Assembly: GCF_029867415.1 (NCBI RefSeq)
Contig: NC_081183.1
Coordinates: 112,939,061 to 113,003,060 of the forward strand
DNA: 64,000 bases
Reading direction: 5' to 3'
DNA from: Vicia villosa
Taxonomy: Eukaryota; Streptophyta; Magnoliopsida; Fabales; Fabaceae
Part shown: positions 34,082 through 46,164 of the stretch, piece after piece
Position numbering within the stretch: the stretch's first letter is position 1
Layout: each line of letters opens with the position of its first letter
Made by a program: the position numbers and the translations under genes
Notes under the pieces: generated by a model
Databases searched by the model: none
The model's input: only the letters and a program-made list of their open reading frames with translations
What the model was told of the DNA's origin: nothing

Positions 34082-37000
34082 TTAGACGAAAAGTTCCGGG
34101 TAAGAGTCCTTCATCTGGCTCTCTAATTCCCATGTAACATTTCCACCGGCTGGTCCTCCCCAAACCACTTTCACCGTTGCTATATCTTTACCTCGCAACT
34201 GCTTCACTTTACGATCCTCAATCCTCATAGGTAATGTCTCTACTGTAATTTTATCTCTCACCTGTATAACATCTACCTGAATCTCATGAGACGGATCCGC
34301 AATGTATTTCCTCAACTGGGATACATGGAATACATCATGCAAATTAGCGAGTGCAGGCGGTAAAGCAATCTGATAAGCAACCCTCCCAATCTTCTTAAAA
34401 ATTTGAAATGGACTAATGAAACACGGAGTTAACTTCTTCGACTTCAAGGCTCTCCCAATGCCAGTCATCGGAGTAACTCGCATGAACACATGATCTCCCT
34501 CCTTAAATTCAATATCCTTCCTTCTCTTGTCATGGTAACTTTTCTGACAACTCTGAGAAGCTCTCATATTCTCCTAAATCATCTTGATCTTTTCCGTAGT
34601 TTGTTGCACAATCTCCGGTCCAACCACCGCATTCTCTCAAGATTTGTACCAACACAACGGCGTTCTACATCTCCTACCACACAATGCTTCAAATGGAGCT
34701 ATACCAATGCTCGAATGATAACTATTGTTGTAGGTAAACTCAATCAAAGGTAAATAACTATCCCAAGCACCACCTTTTTCTAATACACAAGCTCGCAACA
34801 AATCCTCTAACGATTGAATCGTTCTCTCTGTCTGACCATTTGTCTGCGGATGATAAGCAGAACTCAACCTCAACTTAGTACCTAAGGCTTCTTGCAATCA
34901 TGTCCAGAACTTAGAAGTAAACCTCAGGTCTCTATCTGACACAATTCTAGCCGGAACACCATGCAAACTCACTATCTTCTCAACATACAACTGAGCCAAC
35001 TTCTCTATCAGATAATCCATTCTTATTGGAATAAAGTTAGAAGTTTTCGTCAACCGGTCTACAATAACCCAGATAGAATCACAATTCTTGACCGTTCTAG
35101 GTAAACCAGATACAAAGTCCATAGAAATTCCATCCCACTTCCAATCCGGAACAAACAACGGTTCCATCAATCCAGACGATTTCTGATGCTCAATTTTCGA
35201 CTTCTAACAAATTAAACAAGCATAAACAAACTCAGCAATTTCCTTCTTCATTCCAGGCCACCAAAACAACTTCTTCAAATCATGATACATCTTGGTAGCA
35301 CCAGGATAAATACTCAATCCACTTCGGTGTCCTTCTTCCAGAATACTCTTTCTGATCTCAGCAACATCGGGTACACACACCCGGTCTCCAAACCTTATAA
35401 CGCCATTCTCGTCAATTCGAAATTCACCTCCTTGACCTTGGTTAATCAATGTCAACTTATCCACCAAGCTAACATCAGATTTCTAACCGTTTTTAATTTA
35501 CTCAAGGATACTATTAGTCAGCTTCAACACAAACACCACAACTGCCAATTCCAAATCATGATTCGGATAATTCCTTTCATGAATTTTCAACTGCCTTGAA
35601 GCGTAAGCTACTACCTGCTTATCTTGCATCAAAACACCACTTAAACCCATCAGTGAAGCATCATAGTACACATTGAAAGACTTCGCTGGATTAGGCAAAA
35701 TTAAGATCGAAGCACTTGTCAATCTCTTCTTCAATTTTTGAAAACCTTTTTCACATTCTGAATCCCATACAAATACTTATCCTTTCCTTGTTAACTTAGT
35801 CATTGGTAATGCCAACTTGGAAAATCCCTCAATGAACTTTCTATAGTAACCTGCAAGACCAAGAAAACTACGAATCTCTGAAGCATTCCTCGGCGTCTCC
35901 CACTGAGATACTGCTTCTACCTTCATAGGATCCACCGCGATACCATTCTTCGAGATTAAATGGCCAAGAAACTTACTTCCTTCAACCATAATTCACATTT
36001 AGACAATTTCGCATACATCTTCTTCTCCTTCAATAGCTCCAATACCATTCTCAAATGCTCTGCATGTTCCTCATCACTCTTCGATTAAATTAGAATGTCA
36101 TCAATGAACATTACCACGAACTTGTCAAGATACGGGTGAAATATCCTGTTCATATACTCCATGAAAACACTAGGTGCATTAGTAACACCAAATGGCATGA
36201 CAGAATATTCATCTGTTTGACTGACATAGTCAAATCCTCAACACTAACCTCTTCAGGAAAGATAACCGTCTTTGTAAAACAATTGATATGAACTCGATTA
36301 AATTGTAACCAGTTCATCCCCAAAATGATGTCAAGTTGTTTAAGAGGAAGGCACGCTAAGTCCATTCCAAACTTTCTACCAAATATGTCAATAGGACAGT
36401 TCAAACAAGCAGAAGAAGTAGTTACTGAACCCGACGCAGGAGTGTCAATAATCATACTTCCATGAATAACAGATATTTCTAATCCCAATTGTTTAGCACA
36501 ATCCAATGAAATGAACGAATGAGTCGCTCTAGTATCAAAAATGAAAACTAAAGGTGTGTCATGGATGAAACACGTACCTTTAATCAGACGATCTTCCGGA
36601 GTAGTCTCTGACCCAGACAAAGCAAAGACCTTCCCACCAGTCTGATCCTTCTTCGGTTTAGTGCAGTGTGGACTGATGTGACCCTCTTCGCCGCAATTGT
36701 AGCAAGTCACGATCCTCATCCTACAATCAAAAGCAAGATGAACCGCCTTACCACACTTGAAGCATTTCTTCTCTCCACTCTTGCACTCATTCCTTCTATG
36801 CCCAGTCTCACCACAGTTGTAGCACCTAACGGGAGCACAAGAATCTCCCCCACTAGGCCTCTTCCAATCCCCAACTCTAGGATTTCCTCTACCATATGGC
36901 TTACCTCTATCCATAGGCTTCTTACCTTTCTTGTCAACCAACTCGCGAGAGTGAGATGACTTCAGCTTAAGGTTATCCTCTTCGAAGATCCTACTACAGT

Positions 37001-37152
37001 GCATCAATTCGACAAATCGCCGAATCCTCTGATACCTGATTCCTTGCTTGATCTCATCACGAAGGCCATTCTCAAACTTGATGCGCTTCGAGAAGTCACT
37101 AGCTTCATCATTGTTGTAGTGAACGTAGTGCTTTGCCAACTCAACAAATTTC
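34082..37152 (-). pseudogene. Gypsy B: rest of gag, protease, partial RT, RNase H, integrase, chromodomain
   Basis: The frame continues gag from 43529 (split by element D) with AKHYVHYNND. Two or more zinc knuckles follow (CYNCGETGHRRNEC, CFKCGKAVHLAFDC, CYNCGEEGHISPHC, about 36670-36830), then protease (FIFDTRATHSFI, where the family usually has DTGATHSFI). After about 36220 the text jumps to [12 protein letters not shown], so the first half of reverse transcriptase is deleted. Then come FIDDIL with a nearby stop (about 36090), RNase H, integrase (HRSGLSIYPGATK, SDRDLRF, NGQTERT) and a chromodomain ending at 34082. Stops and frameshifts near 35990, 35770, 35490, 35200, 34900 and 34600 break it. 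It is a close relative of element A. Confidence 0.88.
37148..37152. repeat. Target-site duplication of element D, left copy
   Basis: ATTTC precedes the left LTR and is repeated at 43524-43528. Confidence 0.93.
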
Positions 37153-38355
37153 TGTTAGTGTGCTCTGTTCTGTATTATTGTCTTATTGGCATCCATGCTT
37201 GGCTAAAACATAATAGCAGCTGAATGTAATATAATGTACTCTTGCGAATATTAAAAGAACAAAAACAGGTACTAAAACAAGATGTTACAAGAAATGTCAT
37301 GACATTAACCATGACATCGCGCCTGCAGAACTGAGGAAGGAGGATTCAGTCTTGGGTTTAAAAGATACAGAATATTCTATGTGGATATTGTGTAATCCTA
37401 TGTGACGCAGTCTTAAAGGTCAAAGAATCAAGTCAGAATATTGAAGAATCAAATCTAAGATTGATGTTTCAGCAGTTACTAATTTAGGAGATAAATTAGG
37501 TAACTTATGATCAAAAGGCCTTGTTTGTAGCAGAAGAAATCTGCTGATTTGTAACAGCATGGAGTGCTGCGATTTTAAGCCCAAGTCCAACTAGGATCAG
37601 GTTATATATATGAATCTTTGTTGCCTTGTAAACCTAACGATCATAATGTAGTCATTAGGGTTTGTTGTTTAAGTGAACCACCCAGGTTGTGGGATGGTCA
37701 CTGATTTGTGCCTCGAAGCCTGTAGGTAAGAGGTTTGTTTTATTCACTCAGAAGCTGTGAAGCAATGAGTGAAAATTGTGTTCTTGGAACTACGCTATTA
37801 TGTATATTTAAGTTGTTGGTGATTAAGCCGTCGATGCAGTGGCTGAGTTGTTGACTGCTAGACATCGTTGCGATGATTGGGAGTGGAATGGAGATATTCC
37901 ATATCTAGGGAGAACCTAGGTAGAAGGGTCATTGGGTAGTGATTAAGTGAGGAGTTGTAAACTGGGAGTTTAGCTCTGAATTGATACTGCTAATAGTGGA
38001 CTTCATCCCTGGCTTGGTATGCCCCCAGAGTAGGTTAGTTAGAACCGAACTGGGTAAACAATTCTCTGTGTTATTTATGTTTCTGCATTGTTTATTTGTA
38101 AGTTCAGTTTGGATGTCATAACATCGTGCATGACATCAGTGTGTGATTTAATGACTGTGCTAACATAGAATCTCTGCAAAGCAGATTTGTTTATGTTAAC
38201 TGAACTGATATGTGATCCCAACACTTCCAGACTTCTGGATGTTAGAAGTAATAAAAAATTGAGGGATCTGTATGTACTGCCTCAGCTAAGCTGATGACAG
38301 ACCAGATGTCACAACATCGTATATGACATCTGGGGTCTGTCTTACCAGAATTTCA
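37153..38355 (+). repeat. 5' LTR of element D
   Basis: It begins TGTTAGTGTGCTC and ends CCAGAATTTCA. It carries palindromes such as ATGTCATGACAT and GATGTCATAACATC. Confidence 0.95.
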
Positions 38356-38357
38356 AT

Positions 38358-38369
38358 TGGTATCAGAGC
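38358..38369 (+). other. Primer binding site of element D
   Basis: TGGTATCAGAGC lies two bases after the LTR. It is the standard initiator tRNA-Met complement. Confidence 0.93.
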
Positions 38370-41300
38370 AGGCATCCTGTCTGTTTCTGGATGAGATCCA
38401 TGGGAGATACTTTCTGGTTGTTGGAGGTAGTTGATTGTTTGAACATTCATGTTCATATTGAATGGTCCCTAGAAGTGGAGGATGGACCTATGTGTGGAAG
38501 ACTGGACCAAACTGACCAAAACAGGTGTATTCTCTTGGCAAGGGAATATGGTGTTACTGGTTTCAAGGATATCCAAATGATTCATGCGGGAGTGAAGAAT
38601 TTGGGGTGTTTTATTCAGCATATAGCAAGGTACAGAGAAGAAGATTGTCAAAACCTTCATGCGGGAGTGAAGTTAATGATAAGGTATTCTTTGTGCTTAT
38701 CTGTTTCTTTCTAGTCAGAATATTGGTTAGGTCTTGTTGTGTTGCTTGAAGAAGAAGCAAGCATATTGTTGGATTGTTCAGCTGCAATTCTTGGATGTCA
38801 TGCTTACAACTGGTTCTGGGAGTAAGCATTGTGTAATCTCTGTTGATATATGGCTATTTTCTGCTGCATAGCATCTGATGCATAATCCTATCTTTGAAAG
38901 AAGATCTCTAGGGTTATATGGTTTTCAACAGAATTTGTAGCAGATTGTTTTCAACTTTAGTACAAGTGTCAAAGATACTTGAGATTTTTTTCTCAAGTCC
39001 ACTCATAAAGGCATGGTTATTGAGGTTGAAGAGGTTCATATGATCAGTGTTCCTCATGTTCATCTGAAAAGTTGTTTGATGATCTTCAAGATTGTCAAGA
39101 ATTGTGTGTTCCAAGAAGAAGGAACTGATGGCATACTGGTATGCAGCTACCAGTTGAAGAACAGATGTTCTGGTGCTAAACTTATGTAGTGTGAGTACAT
39201 GTGTTTGGAACCTACTCCTGATCTGGAAGAGGAGACATCTGCTTTTTGTGTTGATTGGTCAGAATACAATCAACTGAACCTTCCATCCCAAATGTCAGTT
39301 TATTTCAGGCATAAGCTTATGGGAGTTGGAAGTAGAGCTCATTCAGGTTTTCCTTTCAAGACCTCTATGAAAATTCAAGATGAGCTTATATCTGGTATGT
39401 TCTTTTGATCAAAGGAACCAGATGTGTGAATTGTTTTCTTAATCATAGAACAGTTACTGGTGAAAAACTGAATACTGTGTATCGTGCATAGTGAAATATG
39501 GTTTTGAACATTGTGTGATGATTCAAGGGAGTCAGATTACTGTGTGGAATCTGAGGCATTTTCAGAAGTTATGTCATAAGTGAATCTGTTCCAGAAATCT
39601 TGCTGAGGGAATCTCTTCATGGGGTACAGATTATGACATCCAGTATCTCAATGTCAGAAGAGAAGTCTGAAGAAAATTTTATTGAGATATGGCATATATT
39701 ATCCCTTAATCATGACTGATGTATAGCTGAGGTGATGATGTTGGTCGTGCTTTCTTTGTCTTTCCCCAAGTGTCATACAGGAGATGTTGAATGAGAAATC
39801 CAAAGAGTCTAAATGAATGATGTCATAACAGATGTTGTAACATCATTTTCAAGAAGAATGCTGGCATGTATGAAGAAGAGATCATTTAGAAGGACCTGGT
39901 GTGAGCAGCAAATTCTATCTGAGTGACTAATAGGTGCTCTGATGGGAGACTTAGTACTTATTGGATGTACAGCCTGAATACAGATTCATATACTCTGTCG
40001 GGAGCTAAGTATGTGTATAAAGTGTCCATGGTCTGATTTGATCTATGCATCAATTATAGTTCTGTGTTATCTTCAATTAAGCATAAAGAAAGGCAATGGT
40101 TGACTGGTGAGTTGATTCAAGAAGAAGAAACATAGAGGAGATGGTGAGTATCTTGATGAGAGCTGGATATTTACATCAACTATGTGAAAGAAGAAGAAGA
40201 AGATGTATGTGATGCTTTGTTTTGTATGTTACATCACAACACGTGAAGACACCAGTAAAAATTAGGTTCAGACCTATCTGTTGAAGAGTTGTTCAAGAGC
40301 TATTTAGAAGCTCCTTCTATTTCAAGGTACATGAAGTGGCAGTCTGGATCTTGTGTAGCAAGCAATCTAAGGATTCCAAATTTGGAAAGTGTGGCAGTTC
40401 CAAATGAAGAATGCTTCAGGTTAAGGACAATTATTCAAAACATCCTTATGTTATAATACTCAGGGGGAGTATGAAGTATGACAAGACATCAATCAGTGTA
40501 GGTGATGGTAACATGTTCTGGCAATTCGTGTTTACTTTCATGATGAAGACTTCAGTAGTGAGTATGACTATGAAGACAGAAGTTTGGTAAGATGATTAAC
40601 ATAGTTGTGGATAAAAAGGATTCTTCTAATTCTAATTGGAGAGTATGTTAATCATTATGAGAAACATCATATCAAGGAGGACTTCAAATTATCTTGGCAG
40701 ACCATGATCAGAATGCAACTTGGTAGGGTTATGATCAACAAGTGGAAGAAGTGGCAGTTCTTTTTGTTGAGTTTGTGGCAACCTTTCTATGGAAGCATCA
40801 AGTGTCAAAGGGTTATTTGTTGATTATTTCAGGTGGAGATAAGGTGGTAGACTTGAATCTGTTGAAGAAAGAGAAGTGGAGTTAGTTGAATGTACTGCGC
40901 TGATTCAACTGTATCTTAATGTTATACAAGATGTTATAACATCTAAATTCTGATGTAAGTATCTTTTGTAAAGAAGTTACTTTGTAATAGTGAAGTGTGT
41001 CAGCTAGTTAGTTGGACAGAGGGTGCGCCCTTGAAGATATGAAGATGCGTCTTATATTTTCCATTCATCATTACAAGTTTTCCTGTATGAAGCACAAATT
41101 ATCTCAAATAGGGGGAGTGTCCTCTTAGTTCTAGATATAATTCTAGAAAATTATCTTGGTCTGTTATACTCTATCACCATAATGAAGGTGGTCCAAGTCA
41201 GCAGGAGCTTTTTCAACTTAGTTAGAGGAAGATTCTTATGAAAAGGTTTATTTAACAAGATGTATCATTACAGTCAGTTTCTCTGGGAATGGTTGAATCT

Positions 41301-42308
41301 AACCATGTGTGTCTGGTATCCACAAATCTTGAACCATTCTAGTGGCTGCATGTCAACAAGTGTTGGAAGGCTCTTCACAGTTGCCATATACAGTCTCAAG
41401 GTGATCAGAACAACAGAAGTCTATGACTAGTGAGTCAGTAAAGGAGTAGGAGGTCTATTACGGGGTTCATAGGATGCTTTGTCAAAGTCTCTTAAAGAAT
41501 CTTAAGCTATGTGCTTGAGGGGTGAAAGAGGGACAATGTCTGACAAGATGTCATGACATAGTTAAAGACATTGATTCTGCAGAGTCAAACAAGGAAAAAC
41601 TGCTTTGGAAAGAGAAATTGCTTTTAGAACTGTTTCCTAATTAATAGATTGACCGTTGAACAAGACCAAAGACTATCGTTACTTCCTATGATTCTCCAAT
41701 GGCTATAAATTAGCATCTTCGCAGCAGGCTTCAGATATCAAATCTCTCAAAGATGTGTTTCGTATGTGTTTGTGTTGGGTGCGTCCAAATTTGGTATTGC
41801 GATGGGTTCCTCTACCAAAATCTGCTCAGAATAACACAGGGTGGGGAAATCATGAACCTCTACCAATGGTGTTACAGCAATAACAATGAGCATGCATCTT
41901 CTTGTTCAGTCTTAGAGAAGGGAGGCGTTTTAGTTGTGATTTGTGATCTGAGTTATGAACACAATTGTGATTTGTGTTCTGAGTTACAAGGGCTAGTTCT
42001 TGGAGAACTACAGTGGCAAGAATTGGTTTCCGTATCTTCTTCCTCATGTGCAGGGGGAGTTACAGGTTCTTCCATTGCATATTATGACATTGTATACATC
42101 TTTGTCATATTATGGCTAAAAAGGGGGAGAGAGGCTGACGCTGATTTTGCTACTGTCAAAAGAAACAAAGGAAGATTTGAAGACAGAAGTAGAAGCAGAC
42201 TGAAGATGTTATGATGTGGTTCAGCCTAGGTATCCTGAAAGTTGAAGCAGCTGCTCTTGGAGTTAATGTGTATTTATTATTTATGTTTAGTTTTAGCCAA
42301 AATAAGCC

Positions 42309-42320
42309 AAAGGGGGAGAT
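42309..42320 (+). other. Polypurine tract of element D
   Basis: AAAGGGGGAGAT leads straight into TGTTAG of the right LTR, the typical SIRE/Angela-style junction. Confidence 0.92.
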
Positions 42321-43523
42321 TGTTAGTGTGCTCTGTTCTGTATTATTGTCTTATTGGCATCCATGCTTGGCTAAAACATAATAGCAGCTGAATGTAATAT
42401 AATGTACTCTTGCGAATATTAAAAGAACAAAAACAGGTACTAAAACAAGATGTTACAAGAAATGTCATGACATTAACCATGACATCGCGCCTGCAGAACT
42501 GAGGAAGGAGGATTCAGTTTTGGGTTTAAAAGATACAGAATATTCTATGTGGATATTGTGTAATCCTATGTGACGCAGTCTTAAAGGTCACAGAATCAAG
42601 TCAGAATATTGAAGAATCAAATCTAAGATTGATGTTTCAGCAGTTACTAATTTAGGAGATAAATTAGGTAACTTATGATCAAAAGGCCTTGTTTGTAGCA
42701 GAAGAAATCTGCTGATTTGTAACAGCATGGAGTGCTGCGATTTTAAGCCCAAGTCCAACTAGGATCAGGTTATATATAGGAATCTTTGTTGCCTTGTAAA
42801 CCTAACGATCATAATGTAGTCATTAGGGTTTGTTGTTTAAGTGAACCACCCAGGTTGTGGGATGGTCACTGATTTGTGCCTCGAAGCCTGTAGGTAAGAG
42901 GTTTGTTTTATTCACTCAGAAGCTGTGAAGCAATGAGTGAAAATTGTGTTCTTGGAACTACGCTATTATGTATATTTAAGTTGTTGGTGATTAAGCCGTC
43001 GATGCAGTGGCTGAGTTGTTGACTGCTAGACATCGTTGCGATGATTGGGAGTGGAATGGAGATATTCCATATCTAGGGAGAACCTAGGTAGAAGGGTCAT
43101 TGGGTAGTGATTAAGTGAGGAGTTGTAAACTGGGAGTTTAGCTCTGAATTGATACTGCTAATAGTGGACTTCATCCCTGGCTTGGTATGCCCCCAGAGTA
43201 GGTTAGTTAGAACCGAACTGGGTAAACAATTCTCTGTGTTATTTATGTTTCTGCATTGTTTATTTGTAAGTTCAGTTTGGATGTCATAACATCGTGCATG
43301 ACATCAGTGTGTGATTTAATGACTGTGCTAACACAGAATCTCTGCAAAGCAGATTTGTTTATGTTAACTGAACTGATATGTGATCCCAACACTTCCAGAC
43401 TTCTGGATGTTAGAAGTAATAAAAAATTGGGGGATCTGTATGTACTGCCTCAGCTAAGCTGATGACAGACCAGATGTCACAACATCGTATATGACATCTG
43501 GGGTCTGTCTTACCAGAATTTCA
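42321..43523 (+). repeat. 3' LTR of element D
   Basis: It is the same length as the left LTR (1,203 bp). Visible differences are single bases only. Confidence 0.95.
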
Positions 43524-43528
43524 ATTTC
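43524..43528. repeat. Target-site duplication of element D, right copy
   Basis: ATTTC, identical to 37148-37152. Confidence 0.93.
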
Positions 43529-43995
43529 GAAGCATACTCTGGTACCGTCATGTTACCCTGAGTCAGCTCCAAAAATTCAATTTCTTTCCTGCCCCGAACG
43601 TCTTCAAGAAAATACCTCCTTAGAATCTCTCTCTTAAATACATCCCAGGAAATAGCTACATCATCAGCATCCAGTTCAGCTCTAGTAGCCATCCACCAGT
43701 CATCAGTCTCTTCGGATAACATATGAGTACCATACCTCACTTTCAGGTTCTCAGCACAATCGATGACTCTGAAAATCCACTCGATCTCCTTAAGCCACTT
43801 TTGAGCACCTTCAGGATCATGCGTGCCCTTGAACAACGGAGGATTGTTCCTCTGGAAATTCCCCAATTGCCTGTTCGCACCAATCCCAGCTCCATTTGCA
43901 TTCCCTCCCAGCACACCAGCAATCATGCCTAAAGCCTCAGCGATAGCATCGTCGTTTCTTCCACCTCTTCCATCCATTATTCTGCTTATCCACAA
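43529..43995 (-). pseudogene. Gypsy B: N-terminal half of gag
   Basis: The frame starts either at 43995 or, more likely by family alignment, at the Met of MDGRGGRND (about 43977). It contains the retrotransposon gag core: FKGTHDPEGAQKWLKEIEW, DDWWMATRAEL and WDVFKREILRRYF. It is cut after PEYASK by the insertion of element D. The frame resumes correctly at 37152 if D and one ATTTC copy are ignored. Confidence 0.9.
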
Positions 43996-44097
43996 AACAA
44001 TTCCATTAGAACCAAGAGTATCGACAGTGGTAACTCACACTCGTCGCATACAAAGGGAAAGACTGAGACTAAGACTCGGGTCACAACGACCGACTAT

Positions 44098-44109
44098 GCT
44101 CTGATACCA
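44098..44109 (-). other. Primer binding site of element B
   Basis: Minus-strand TGGTATCAGAGC follows the LTR end (GGGTGTTACA) after four bases and matches initiator tRNA-Met. Confidence 0.92.
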
Positions 44110-44113
44110 CTAT

Positions 44114-46021
44114 TGTAACACCCTTCTAAACCCCGCGGCAATTTAAATAAATATATCAGAGTAAAAACATAAATGCAAGGGTGCCACAATTATTTAAAAA
44201 CAAATAAACCCATCATGGTCAAGTCATGCTTCATTAGGTACGATTTACCAAAAACACAATCATGTTTATCACCGCGGAATAAGAAACATTATCAATATAA
44301 CCAAATGGAAATATAATCCAACACCAAATAAAATAGAGTAATCTCATAAAACTCTATAACTATCGTCCCCCAGTGTTACAAGATCAGAGCATGACCGACA
44401 CAACCCAACATAAACGGATAAACTCTACGAGTCATCCTCACCGAGCACTAATGCCGCTACTCCTCAATCTGAAAAAGACAACATGTAAGGGTGAGTCTCA
44501 TTCTCAATTAGTAAATATTATGCAATTCATAAGCAACAAGCATCATAATATACCATTCACCCAATTATACATATTCAGATTCACATCTATTATTCATCAA
44601 TTCACACAATAATAAATTACAACACAAAACACAGAAATCCATACAATCATGTTATGACAAAATGCATATGACACAACTGACACTATGCATGTGGTACCAA
44701 AATTCGTGAATCACATTCACAGGACTTCTCTCTATGATACTGCCCTTCAAATCGCTCACACCCCACATGGGCACACGACTAACCTCATCGCTCACACCCC
44801 CATGAGTACACGATGACTGCTTACAAATCTCCGCACAATGGGAATTAGCCACCAATGATCCACTCATCAACGGGATCCATCATCAAATGCATATGAGTGA
44901 ATAAAACACACATAACATACTTAAAAACATCCCCGAATCACAATGAACAACTCATCTCAAAACCACATCACCGAATAAGTATGTACATGTTTTCAATATC
45001 ATTCAAATAGTCATGAATTCATCACAATCATAATATTTATCGCAACAAATTCATCATCACATCAAATACATTGTCACACCTATCTCATATGCACACAATG
45101 TTCAATTTTCATCTAGTAATTAAATTTAGTTTTAAAGAAATAAAGTCGTCCACCACCCATATTCATCATTCATCATATAAAACATTCAATTAATTGCACA
45201 ACGCCTAAAACGACACTAAGAAAGGATTCACGGATCAAAAGATACCCTATCTTAAGTTTTAGAAAAATCATCGTTCAGCAGGGTTTGCTCAGCGACGCGA
45301 AGCAGAAGCGAATTCCTTCAGACCTCCGCTCATCGGACCTCTAGCAACATTAGACAGAAGCGAACTACGTTGGGACCTCCGCTCAGCAGACCCCCCTTCG
45401 CTCAGCAGACCTGCGATTTCAGAAATTCTCAGGTCTACGATAAACCCTGCGATTCCACCTAGTTTCAGTCCAAAATCGACCCCAGACATCACATACAGGC
45501 ATATAATCATCATACATTCAATCATACACCACAAAACATCACTTAAACTCATTATTAACCAAATAGTTCACACAATCATCATCAATTCAATCCAAATTAT
45601 AACACCCTAACCTAACAATCCCAATGTCTAATTGAATCAAACCATACATCAATCTACATATTACCTAAGACCACATAAGAGATACTAAAAGGAAAAGTCC
45701 CCCCTTACCTCAATGAATCTCTTGAATGCTCTCCTTCCGATTTCACGTTCTTGCCTCTTTCTCTTCTCTTGCCCTTTTCACGTGTTCTTCCTTTCTCTCC
45801 CCAAATGGTTCCTTTTCTTATTTATGAAAATAAAATAAAAATGAATATAACTCAGTAAAAAGGCCTAACCAAATAGCACCCCTCTTTTACTAACATCACA
45901 CCATAAGCCCAATAGCTCTTATTCCATCATTTTCCAATTAAATCCAAATAAAATACTAAAATTCCAATTATTTAATTTAAATCCAAATTAAATGAATAAA
46001 CTGAAATTATGGGGTGGTACA
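44114..46021 (-). repeat. 5' LTR of gypsy element B
   Basis: The 1,908 bp LTR has minus-strand termini TGTACCACCCC and GGGTGTTACA. It contains the decayed palindrome cluster at 45290-45420. It differs from the 3' LTR at many positions, so B is older than D. Confidence 0.9.
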
Positions 46022-46164
46022 AAGCACGTACCTTGGATTAGCCTATCATCAGCAATGGTCTCAGCACCAGACAATCCAAACACCTTTCCTTTCGCTTGCT
46101 CCTTCTTTGGTTTGTCACACTTGGTATTAACGTGCCCTTGCTCACCAGAACTGTAGCAAGTCAC
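46022..46164 (-). pseudogene. Gypsy H: gag zinc knuckle and protease start
   Basis: The piece reads VTCYSSGEQGHVNTKC (a knuckle whose second Cys has become Ser) followed by KGKVFGLSGAETIADDRLIQGTCF. This is the Tekay gag-protease linker also seen in element B. It ends exactly at the B LTR, so B inserted here. It probably belongs to the same element as F (32218-32471), because B lies between them in the right order and strand. Confidence 0.8.

Larger units (their letters stand above)
38356..42320 (+). other. Interior of element D, no coding capacity
   Basis: Frames are short and none is recognised; the longest (41753-42214, 153 codons) has no visible domain. GGGGGAG tracts recur near 40462, 41111, 42052, 42124 and 42313. 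GATGTYATRACATC-type palindromes recur near 39815, 40930 and 41545. Confidence 0.8.
37153..43523 (+). mobile_element. Element D: young non-coding SIRE-related LTR element
   Basis: The 6,371 bp element has two LTRs of exactly 1,203 bp that differ at about five positions by eye. It has an initiator-Met primer site, a polypurine tract and a perfect ATTTC duplication. It sits inside the gag gene of element B. The interior of 3,965 bp has no gag or pol. Its relatedness to element C shows a family of non-autonomous elements. Confidence 0.93.

Noticed and set aside
41753..42214. A 153-codon frame near the 3' end of element D
   Set aside because: It has no recognisable domain and lies in a non-coding interior whose conserved parts are polypurine-like motifs. 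It may be chance.
41760..42220. A host gene at the 3' side of element D
   Set aside because: The region lies between the element's own LTRs and close to its polypurine tract, so it belongs to the element.
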